Assembly (NCBI RefSeq): GCF_007992435.1
Contig: NZ_BKAG01000049.1
Span: 1 to 59,578, forward strand
From: Prosthecobacter gellanilyticus
GTDB lineage: Bacteria; Verrucomicrobiota; Verrucomicrobiia; Verrucomicrobiales; Verrucomicrobiaceae
Reading direction: 5' to 3'
DNA: 59,578 nt
The translations under genes were made by a program, and so were the position numbers. This document shows, in pieces, positions 43,344-50,415 of this stretch. Below the pieces are notes generated by a model. It was not told where the DNA came from, ran no database searches, and saw only the letters and a list, made by a program, of their open reading frames with translations. Each line of letters opens with the position of its first letter. The first letter of the stretch is position 1.

Positions 43344-44615
43344 ATGTCCAAGCCCGCCCCCTGGTATTCCTCCGTCACACGTTATCAGTGGCTTGTGCTG
43401 ATCGTCGCTTCGCTGGGTTGGATTTTTGATGCCTTTGAAGGCCAGATCTACAACCTCACCCGCGCCGACATGCTGCCGGACCTGCTCGCGGTGAAGGCAG
43501 ACGATCCGCTCGTCAAAGTCTGGGGGGAGCGCTTCCTTGGCATCTTTTTGGTTGGGGGAACTTTTGGCGGATTGCTCTTCAGCTCCCTCGCCGACAAATG
43601 GGGCCGCAACCCCGTGATGGCCCTCACCATCCTCTTCTACTCCATCTTCTCCGGCATCACCGCCTTTGCGGATGAAATCTGGCAGGTGGGCGTGTTACGC
43701 TTCCTCGTCGCGATGGGCGTCGGCGGTGAGTGGGCCGTCGGTGCCGCCTTGGTGGCCGAGGTTTTCCCCAAAGAAGCTCGCGAGCGTGCCGGCGGCATCT
43801 TCCACGCCACCAGCGTCTGCGGCCTCTGGCTCGCCGCTGCCGCAGGCCTCTGGGTCGGCACTGAATGGCGAACCGCTTATTTGTTAGGCGTCGCGCCCGC
43901 TCTGCTCGTGCTCTGGGTGCGCCTCAGCATCAAGGAACCCGAGGCCTGGAAGGCCGCCCGCGAAAGCAAACCTGAACGCATGGGCAGCTTCAGCGAGCTT
44001 CTCGGCACCGCACGCTGGCGATCACGCGCCGTGTTTGGAGCTCTGCTCGCCATGGTTGGTCTCGCCACTTTCTGGGGCGTGGTCGTCGCAGGTCAGGACA
44101 TCGCCGCCGATTTCCTGAAGCGTGCAGGCGATCCCGACTGGGCCAGCAAATCCAAGATCGCTTTCGGCTTCATCCAGACCGCCGGCGCAGGGGCGGGCAT
44201 GCTCGCCTTCGGTCCGCTGAGTGCTCGCTGGGGCTGCAAAAAAACCTTCGTCATCATGCACCTTGCCGCACTGGTCATGACACCCATCATCTGCTGGCTG
44301 CCATCCGAGGCGAACAGCTACACGCTGCTGCTCGTGCTGCTGCCCTTGTTCGGTTTCTTCGCCCAAGGGATTCATGCCGGTTACGCCGCGTACTTCCCAG
44401 CGCTTTTCCCCACCCATCTCCGCGCCACCGGTTCCGGCTTCTGCTTCAACACCGGCCGCATTCTCGCTGCGCCAGTACTCATCTGGCTCAGCGCCTGGAT
44501 GAAGTCCACCTACGACCTCCGCACCGCCATCACCTGCCTCGGCGGCTTCTTCCTCCTCGGCCTGCTCTTCCTGGCCTTCTTGCCGGAGACGCATGGTGAG
44601 GAACTGCCTGAGTAA
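43344..44615 (+). CDS. MFS transporter, sugar/organic-acid type
   Basis: A 423-residue, 12-helix transporter. The motif A loop LADKWGRNPVMAL lies between helices 2 and 3, and 'RFLVAMGVGGEWAVGAALVAEVFPKEARERAGG' is the helix 4-5 segment typical of the aromatic-acid/sialate:proton symporter branch. A WLPSEANS loop is seen in the C-terminal half. It probably imports an organic acid or sugar acid used by the surrounding enzymes. A rare TTA codon near residue 181 lies in a TTGTTAGGC word. Confidence 0.9.
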   Translation: MSKPAPWYSSVTRYQWLVLIVASLGWIFDAFEGQIYNLTRADMLPDLLAVKADDPLVKVWGERFLGIFLVGGTFGGLLFSSLADKWGRNPVMALTILFYSIFSGITAFADEIWQVGVLRFLVAMGVGGEWAVGAALVAEVFPKEARERAGGIFHATSVCGLWLAAAAGLWVGTEWRTAYLLGVAPALLVLWVRLSIKEPEAWKAARESKPERMGSFSELLGTARWRSRAVFGALLAMVGLATFWGVVVAGQDIAADFLKRAGDPDWASKSKIAFGFIQTAGAGAGMLAFGPLSARWGCKKTFVIMHLAALVMTPIICWLPSEANSYTLLLVLLPLFGFFAQGIHAGYAAYFPALFPTHLRATGSGFCFNTGRILAAPVLIWLSAWMKSTYDLRTAITCLGGFFLLGLLFLAFLPETHGEELPE

Positions 44616-44658
44616 ATCTTCGTGCAGGCACTCGCGCGGCAATCGTAACTTGTGAACC

Positions 44659-44928
44659 ATGCCCGTCGTCCAATTCACCGCCAACCTCGCCCGTCAGGCC
44701 GCCGCGCCGACCTGTGAGGTTGCAGGCTCGACCGTGCGTGAAGCGCTCGATGCAGTGTTTATTCAGCATCCTTTGTTACGCGGCTATGTGCTCGATGACC
44801 AGGCGTCGCTTCGCAAGCATGTGGTCGTGTTTGTCGATGGCACCGCCATCGCGGATCGCAAAAAGCTCACGGACGCTGTCAGCGAGAAGTCAGAAATCTT
44901 TGTCATGCAGGCGCTTTCGGGCGGTTAA
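44659..44928 (+). CDS. MoaD/ThiS-family ubiquitin-like protein
   Basis: An 89-residue beta-grasp protein ending in Gly-Gly (QALSGG), the group that is adenylated and loaded with sulfur in molybdopterin or thiazole synthesis. No MoaE, MoeB, ThiF or ThiG lies nearby. It is 18 nt upstream of the BNR-repeat gene, a pairing seen in many genomes, so it may serve a different purpose from cofactor synthesis. Confidence 0.9.
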   Translation: MPVVQFTANLARQAAAPTCEVAGSTVREALDAVFIQHPLLRGYVLDDQASLRKHVVVFVDGTAIADRKKLTDAVSEKSEIFVMQALSGG

Positions 44929-44946
44929 CTTCATTTCTCATTCATC

Positions 44947-46053
44947 ATGAGCACGAAACTCTATCTCGGAACGCGCAAGGGATTGATCCAGGCGGAGCGC
45001 GGCCCCAAAGGCTGGGAGATCAGCCGCGTGTCCTTTCTCGGCGTGCCCGTGCCCATGCTGCTGCCAGATGCTCGCGATGGCACGCTCTACGCTGCTTTGG
45101 ATCACGGCCACTTCGGCACCAAGTTTCAGGCCTCGAGGGATGATGGAGCCACTTGGGAAGAGCGCGCCTGTCCCACCTATCCTCCGAAGCCCGAAGAGGT
45201 CGCCGATGTCATCAATCCAGCGAGCCAGGAAGCCGTGCCTTGGGATCTGAAAAAGATCTGGGCTCTCGAAGCCGGTGCCGCTGAGGGCGAGCTCTGGTGC
45301 GGCACGCTTCCTGGCGGTTTGTTTCATTCCAAGGATCACGGTGTTTCGTGGCGCTTGGTCGAAAGCCTGTGGAATGATCCCGGTCGTGCGAAGTGGATGG
45401 GCGGTGGCGCGGAGTGGCCCGGCATTCACAGCATCCTCGTGGATCCGCGAGACCGTCGGCGTGTGCTCATCGCTGTTTCCTGCGGTGGTGTCTGGGAGAC
45501 TCGCGACAATGGCGAGACCTGGCGCATCATTGGCGACGGTGTCCGTGCCGAGTATCTGCCGCCGGAACTGGCCTATGATCCTGGCAGCCAGGACCCGCAT
45601 CGCATCGCCTGGAGCGCCGCGGATCCCGATACGATCTGGATGCAGCATCACAACGGCATCTTCCACTCCACCGATGGCGGCCTGAAATGGCGTGAGATCG
45701 ACAACGCCAATCCTTCCTCCTTCGGTTTCGCCGTGGTCATGCATCCGCAGGATCCGCAGACGGCCTGGTTTGTGCCCGGAGTGAAAGACGAGATCCGCGT
45801 GGCCTGTGATGGTGCTCTCTGCGTCATGCGCACACGCGATGGCGGCAAGACCTTCGAAGCTCTGCGCGAAGGCCTGCCACAGCATCACGCCTATCATCTC
45901 GTGTATCGCCACTGTCTCGACATCACTGGAGATGGCAAGACCCTCGCCTTTGGCAGCACCACCGGCTCCGTCTGGACCAGCGACAACGGAGGCGACTCCT
46001 GGGACCGCCTCAGTCCCGATCTTCCTCCGGTCTACTGCGTCAGGTTTGGCTGA
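44947..46053 (+). CDS. WD40/YVTN/BNR-repeat protein
   Basis: A 368-residue beta-propeller without a signal peptide. Asp-box (BNR) motifs are visible four times or more: SRDDGATWEE, SKDHGVSWRL, TRDNGETWRI, STDGGLKWRE, TRDGGKTFEA and TSDNGGDSWDR. Relatives are often labelled exo-alpha-sialidase or glycosyl hydrolase, but the sialidase arginine triad is not evident, so an enzymatic role is unproven. It is coupled to the MoaD/ThiS gene. Confidence 0.9.
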   Translation: MSTKLYLGTRKGLIQAERGPKGWEISRVSFLGVPVPMLLPDARDGTLYAALDHGHFGTKFQASRDDGATWEERACPTYPPKPEEVADVINPASQEAVPWDLKKIWALEAGAAEGELWCGTLPGGLFHSKDHGVSWRLVESLWNDPGRAKWMGGGAEWPGIHSILVDPRDRRRVLIAVSCGGVWETRDNGETWRIIGDGVRAEYLPPELAYDPGSQDPHRIAWSAADPDTIWMQHHNGIFHSTDGGLKWREIDNANPSSFGFAVVMHPQDPQTAWFVPGVKDEIRVACDGALCVMRTRDGGKTFEALREGLPQHHAYHLVYRHCLDITGDGKTLAFGSTTGSVWTSDNGGDSWDRLSPDLPPVYCVRFG

Positions 46054-46933
46054 GCTTGGTGCGGCTCGGCAGATTCACCACCAGAGTCGCCACAAAGATG
46101 ATCCCAGCGCCCACCCAGCCGATGTGAGGCAATCTCTCGCCTAACCAAAAATAAGCCGCCACCGCGGCGAAGATCGACTCCGTGGAGAGAATCACCGCTG
46201 CTTCCGAAGGTCGCGTGTGACGCAGCGCGATGGCCAGCACGGTGAAGGTGACGGCGCTGGAAATCAGCCCGCAGTAAAGGATTGCGGGCACGGTCAGACC
46301 CAGAGCGCTCCAGTTCAAAGGCTCCATGGAGACGGCCATGAGGGCGGCAAGCGCGGTCACTGTGGCAAACTGGATGGCGCTGAAGGTGGCCGCGCGCTCA
46401 TGCTGCGCCGCCAGAGCAACCAAGACCACATGCAGCGCCCAAAGCACCGCGCCGATGGTCATGTACACATCACCGATGGTGAAGGCTGACAGCGAACCTC
46501 CTCCAAGCAACCAAGTCCCAACGAAGGAGAGCACCACCGCCATCCACACCACCGGCCCCGGCTTCTGCCGCATGATCAACCAGGTCAGGAAAGGCGTGAT
46601 CACCACGTAGAGAGCCGTGAGAAAGCTCGAGTTGGTGACCGTGGTGGTGATGAGACCTGCCTGCTGAAGCGCCGCCGCGGCGAAGAAGACCACGCCGGAG
46701 ATCATGGAGAGACGCACCAAGCCCTGGCGTCTTCCCGCCGCATTGCCCGAAGCCTCGGCTTTGCGCTTCTCCCGCCACGCCAGCGGCCACAGCGCCAGGC
46801 TGGCCAGCAGCGAGCGTGAGGCGATGAACAGAAACGGCCCGACGTGACCCATGGCCTGTTTTTGAAACAGGAAGGCCAGGCCCCACACCAAAGCACAGCT
46901 GAGAAGAACGAGATTGGCCCGGGCGCGAGTCAC
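46040..46933 (-). CDS. EamA-family transporter (DMT superfamily)
   Basis: A 297-residue, ten-helix permease with two EamA halves (about 5-140 and 150-290). Typical segments are 'SCALVWGLAFLFQKQAM' and 'RPSEAAVILSTESIFAAVAAYFWLGERLP'. Members export amino acids or metabolites. The GTG start at 46933 overlaps the stop of the upstream acidic-protein gene (GTGA), so translation is coupled. Its end overlaps the convergent BNR gene by 14 nt. Confidence 0.9.
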   Translation of the reverse strand: MTRARANLVLLSCALVWGLAFLFQKQAMGHVGPFLFIASRSLLASLALWPLAWREKRKAEASGNAAGRRQGLVRLSMISGVVFFAAAALQQAGLITTTVTNSSFLTALYVVITPFLTWLIMRQKPGPVVWMAVVLSFVGTWLLGGGSLSAFTIGDVYMTIGAVLWALHVVLVALAAQHERAATFSAIQFATVTALAALMAVSMEPLNWSALGLTVPAILYCGLISSAVTFTVLAIALRHTRPSEAAVILSTESIFAAVAAYFWLGERLPHIGWVGAGIIFVATLVVNLPSRTKLSQT

Positions 46934-47310
46934 CGGGACTGCGTCTGCGGTTCCCAGTCTTCCTTGGCAGCACCCACGCCGACCAGCTCTTCAGCCTCGG
47001 CCTCTTCTTCCTCTTCATCTTCTTCCAGCGGGGCAAAGCGCTCCGCACGGAAGCCGAGCTCCTGCTTCATGCTGGAGTGTGGATCATCCGGATTCTGCAG
47101 TTCCTTGAGCAGCAGCAGGATGTCAAACTCAGCGCCGGTGAGCTTGATCTCCGCATCATCATTCACCGTGAACTGCGGCTTTGAGCGGCCGGGCGCGATG
47201 GCGCGCACAGTGTAGGTTTTGTCCTTCTTGGGAAGGGCACGGTAGAGATCATAGACCCAGGGATCAAACTGGTCATTGATGCAGACGACTTTCTGGCCGG
47301 TGGAAAACAT
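46930..47310 (-). CDS. Small acidic protein of unknown function
   Basis: A 126-residue protein beginning MFSTGQKVVCINDQFDPWVYDLY, with a short beta-rich domain (KTYTVRAIAPGR) and a very acidic stretch (EEDEEEEEAEAEE, about 95-108). The start at 47310 is chosen because a longer frame to 47349 would run through a terminator hairpin. The N-terminal KTYTVR pattern resembles small SH3-like folds, but I cannot name a family. It is translationally coupled to the EamA transporter. Confidence 0.72.
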   Translation of the reverse strand: MFSTGQKVVCINDQFDPWVYDLYRALPKKDKTYTVRAIAPGRSKPQFTVNDDAEIKLTGAEFDILLLLKELQNPDDPHSSMKQELGFRAERFAPLEEDEEEEEAEAEELVGVGAAKEDWEPQTQSR

Positions 47311-47315
47311 GAGTA

Positions 47316-47353
47316 CAAAAAGAAAAGGATGCGGCAGATCATGCCGCATCCTT
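47316..47353 (-). terminator. Rho-independent terminator
   Basis: A perfect 12-bp stem (AAGGATGCGGCA/TGCCGCATCCTT, 5-nt loop) followed on the minus strand by TTCTTTTTG. It ends the upstream Q/P/Y-rich protein transcript and lies just before the acidic-protein start. Confidence 0.9.
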
Positions 47354-47389
47354 CAAAAAATGCCAGGAAAGGAACGTGGAGGCTGCCAA

Positions 47390-48376
47390 TCAAGGCACCT
47401 CAAAGACCTTCTGCGTCGTCGGATCCAGGGCCAGCGAGCCGCTGGAGAGGCCGCTCACATCCAGCTCACGATAAGGTGGATAGGGGCTGATCACGCGGCC
47501 TTCCTTGCCGGTTTTCTTGCCACGCAGGAAGCTGCCGCTGTTCGCAGAGGCGTTCGGCTTGTCATTGCTCGAACTTGAGGTGTTCGCCGTGCTGCTGGAG
47601 CTTGGTGGCTTGGAACCTGGAAGCTTGCTCGGTGTGGAAGCGGTCGTGGGTGGAATGGAAGGGGGCGGATCCTCCTCTACACGCGGTGGCGGAGAGGGGG
47701 AATTCTCGCGCGTGATCGTCGGCGGTGTGTATTTCGGCGAAGGCTTGGAGGTGCTGCTCTTCGTGCTCGAGCCCGACTTCTTCGTGGGGCTCGGAGAGGT
47801 GCTGGATCCCATGCGGCTCGTCGGCGGCATGGCAGGTGCCGACTGCTGGGGCGCAGGCGGCGTCTCATACCGTGGCGGATAACCCGGCTGCTGCTGCGGC
47901 GGTGTTTGATACTGCGGCGCTTGCTGCTGGTATTGCGGAGCCTGCTGATACTGAGGTGCCTGTTGGTATTGGGGCGCCTGTTGATACTGCGGTGGAGACC
48001 CCGGCTGCTGGTAGTAGCCAGACGGCGGCTGGTCCAGACGGCCCTGAGGCTGCTGATACTGCGGCTGCTGGTAACCTTGTTGATTAGACCCTTGAGCCTG
48101 GCCGTCTCCATAAAACACCTTGCGGAACATCTGCCCGAACTTGCGGCCGAAGGTCGGCAGAAACTCAATGGGGCTTACATACTGCGACTGCTGCGGCGGC
48201 GGCGCATATCCCTGGGGTGGATACTGCGGCGCTGGCTGGCGATACTGCGGCGGCGGGGACACCTGCTGCGGATAGCCAGGGGCCTGCGGGTAGGAGTACT
48301 GCGCTTGTGCCAGTGATGTGAAATCCATCACGCCGAGTGCGGTCATCACACCCAGCGGAATCAGGTTCAGTTTCAT
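47390..48376 (-). CDS. Exported Gln/Pro/Tyr-rich repeat protein
   Basis: A 328-residue protein with a signal peptide (cleavage near SLAQAQ). Residues 25-175 are mostly Gln, Pro and Tyr with tandem QYQQAP units (about 130-160), followed by Ser/Pro/Lys-rich segments and a short C-terminal motif (GRVISPYPPYRELDVSGL...DPTTQKVFEVP). That motif resembles the end of the lipoprotein at 32322-33122. Most of the chain is likely disordered; it may be a surface or matrix protein. The function is unknown. Confidence 0.78.
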   Translation of the reverse strand: MKLNLIPLGVMTALGVMDFTSLAQAQYSYPQAPGYPQQVSPPPQYRQPAPQYPPQGYAPPPQQSQYVSPIEFLPTFGRKFGQMFRKVFYGDGQAQGSNQQGYQQPQYQQPQGRLDQPPSGYYQQPGSPPQYQQAPQYQQAPQYQQAPQYQQQAPQYQTPPQQQPGYPPRYETPPAPQQSAPAMPPTSRMGSSTSPSPTKKSGSSTKSSTSKPSPKYTPPTITRENSPSPPPRVEEDPPPSIPPTTASTPSKLPGSKPPSSSSTANTSSSSNDKPNASANSGSFLRGKKTGKEGRVISPYPPYRELDVSGLSSGSLALDPTTQKVFEVP

Positions 48377-48520
48377 GTTCTTAAGGATTCTTAACTTTCG
48401 GACGTCTTCAAGTCATTTCTGACTGATCTTCAGACCGTGTGTGGCGGTGATGTATTCGAGAATGTTTGGAAATCGCGCTCAGCACTTGCGCCCTGCCGTC
48501 AGCCGGACTATCGCTCGTTT

Positions 48521-48610
48521 GTCAGGGGCCGCGGATGTCCAGCTCGCGAATCCCGCCAGGTCCTGACGGAAGCAACGGCAGCATGCCTGTCCATGCTGCG
48601 GTTCCCTGAC
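48521..48610 (+). ncRNA. ffs: Signal recognition particle RNA, small bacterial type (4.5S)
   Basis: About 90 nt that fold as one long hairpin: GTCAGGG (48521-48527) pairs with CCCTGAC (48604-48610), and inner segments pair up to the apex. The conserved SRP core is clear: GCGAATCCCGCCAGGTC, the apical loop region, then CGGAAGCAACGGCAGC. This core binds Ffh for co-translational targeting. The apical tetraloop reads TGAC between TCC and GGA, rather than the more familiar GGAA. It lies in the 335-nt gap between the Q/P/Y-rich protein and cobA-hemD, read in the same direction as the latter. Exact ends are estimated from pairing. Confidence 0.92.
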
Positions 48611-48711
48611 ACTTCTTTTCTTGGCTCTTCCCCACAGGGGATGCTCGGCACGCGGCGTATACCATTTGCAGCCCGTGGCAGTCTCGGCACCATGGCAGCC
48701 CGCTTTTTTCC

Positions 48712-50241
48712 ATGGCTTCCCCCTCCGCTTCTCTTTCCAAAGGCATCTGTTACCTCGTCGGCGCCGGCCCCGGTGATCCCGGCCTGCTCACGATCAAGGG
48801 CAAGGAGTGCATCGAGGTCGCGGACGTGCTGGTCTATGACTACCTCTGCAATCCGGAGTTCCTCCGCTATGCCAAGGAAGGCACCGAGAAGATCTACGTG
48901 GGTAAAAAGGCTGGCGACCACGCCCTGCCGCAGGACCAGATCAATGGCCTGATCGTCAAACTGGCCCGCGAGGGCAAGGTGGTGACCCGTCTGAAGGGCG
49001 GCGATCCCGTGCTCTTCGGCCGTGGTGCTGAGGAAGCCGCCGAGCTCGCCGAGGCTGGCGTACGCTTTGAGATCGTCCCCGGCATCACCAGCGCCATCGC
49101 GGCCCCGGCCTATGCAGGCATCCCCGTCACGCATCGTGACCACGCCTCCCAGCTCACCATTTTCACCGGTCACGAAGACCCCACGAAGGCCGAGACGAGC
49201 CTGGACTACGCCAAACTCGCCGCCGCTGATGGCACCAAAGTCTTCCTCATGGGCGTGGAGCGCATGGAGGAGATCACCGGCGAGTTTCTGAAGCACGGCG
49301 TGAATCCCGCCACCCCCATGGCCCTCGTCCGCTGGGGCACCCATGGCAAGCAGCAGACCCTCGTGGCCACGCTCGGCACCATGGCCGCCCGCGTGAAAGA
49401 GACCGGCTTCAAAGCACCCGCCGTCGCGGTGCTGGGCGATGTCGTGACCGAGCGCGAGAAGATCAACTGGTTTGAAAGCCGCCCGCTCTTCGGCAAAAAG
49501 ATCGTCGTCACCCGCACTCGTCAGCAGATCGGTGTGGTCAGCCGCAAGCTGCGTGACCTTGGCGCGGATGTGATCGAGCTGCCCACCATTCGTATCGAAG
49601 AGCCCATCGACCTCCTCGGCTTTGGTGAGCTCGTGCAGGACTGCCATAGCTATGAGTGGATCGTCTTCACCAGCCCGAATGGTGTCGATGCCTTCTTCAA
49701 GATCTTCGACAAGATCTACAATGATGCCCGCAGCATCGGCGGCGTGCGCATTGCCTGCATCGGACCCGGCACCGCGGAGAAGGTAAGAGCCCGTCATCTC
49801 GCCGTCGACCTCATGCCAGAGAAGGATTATGTGGCCGAGGGCCTTGTGAAGGCCTTTGGAGAATACCAGAACATGGAGCATGTCTCCGTCCTCTGGGTGA
49901 AGGCCGAGGAAACGCGTGATGTCATCACCAAGGAGCTCATGAAAATGGGCGCCATCGTGGACGAGGCCATCGCCTATCGCACCGTGCCGGAGAAGGACGA
50001 TAACCTCGAAGCCCTGGCCCGCCTGAAGAACGAAGGCGCGGACATGATCACCTTCACCAGCGCCAGCACCGTGGACCACTTCATGGACCTCGGCGTGGCG
50101 CTTCCAGAGGGCTGCAAAGTCGCTTCCATCGGCCCCGTCACCAGCGAGGCCATCAAGAAACACGGCCTCAAAGTCGACATCGCCGCCGAGACCCACACCA
50201 TCCCTGGGCTTGTGGCCGCCATCGAGAAGTATTGGAAGTGA
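48712..50241 (+). CDS. cobA-hemD: CobA-HemD fusion: uroporphyrinogen-III C-methyltransferase / uroporphyrinogen-III synthase
   Basis: A 509-residue bifunctional tetrapyrrole enzyme. Residues about 10-255 are the SAM-dependent methyltransferase (VGAGPGDPGLLTIKG, LKGGDPVLFGRG, PVTHRD), which makes precorrin-2 for cobalamin or siroheme. Residues about 262-509 are uroporphyrinogen-III synthase (IVVTRTRQQIG, FTSPNGVDAFF, TFTSASTVDHF), which closes the tetrapyrrole ring. Such fusions are known in several phyla. No other heme or cobalamin genes are adjacent. A long inverted repeat follows. Confidence 0.95.
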   Translation: MASPSASLSKGICYLVGAGPGDPGLLTIKGKECIEVADVLVYDYLCNPEFLRYAKEGTEKIYVGKKAGDHALPQDQINGLIVKLAREGKVVTRLKGGDPVLFGRGAEEAAELAEAGVRFEIVPGITSAIAAPAYAGIPVTHRDHASQLTIFTGHEDPTKAETSLDYAKLAAADGTKVFLMGVERMEEITGEFLKHGVNPATPMALVRWGTHGKQQTLVATLGTMAARVKETGFKAPAVAVLGDVVTEREKINWFESRPLFGKKIVVTRTRQQIGVVSRKLRDLGADVIELPTIRIEEPIDLLGFGELVQDCHSYEWIVFTSPNGVDAFFKIFDKIYNDARSIGGVRIACIGPGTAEKVRARHLAVDLMPEKDYVAEGLVKAFGEYQNMEHVSVLWVKAEETRDVITKELMKMGAIVDEAIAYRTVPEKDDNLEALARLKNEGADMITFTSASTVDHFMDLGVALPEGCKVASIGPVTSEAIKKHGLKVDIAAETHTIPGLVAAIEKYWK

Positions 50242-50279
50242 GTGGTATCGTCGTTGGTTAGGTGAAAAAATCTCTTTTT

Positions 50280-50362
50280 ACCACTGATAGACACTCATTT
50301 ACACTAATGACCAAGCCTCAGAGGGTTTGGAACATTAGTGCCCATCAGTGTATATTAGTGGT
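50280..50362. repeat. Long imperfect inverted repeat downstream of cobA-hemD
   Basis: Arms at 50280-50309 and 50333-50362 are reverse complements at about 24 of 30 positions (ACCACTGATAGACACTCATT against ACCACTAATATACACTGATG, both ending CACTAATG), with a 23-nt loop. It lies between two convergent genes and could act as a bidirectional terminator or be a dispersed repeat. Each arm also contains internal CACT(G/A)AT units at about 10-bp intervals. Confidence 0.8.
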
Positions 50363-50415
50363 TAGAAAATCTGGCCTCGATTCTTCAATGCTCAAGCTAC
50401 CGCATACCCGCTCGA

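Noticed and set aside
47890..48070. Tandem short direct repeats suggestive of a CRISPR or VNTR
   Set aside because: They encode QYQQAP units in the exported protein; there are no unique spacers.
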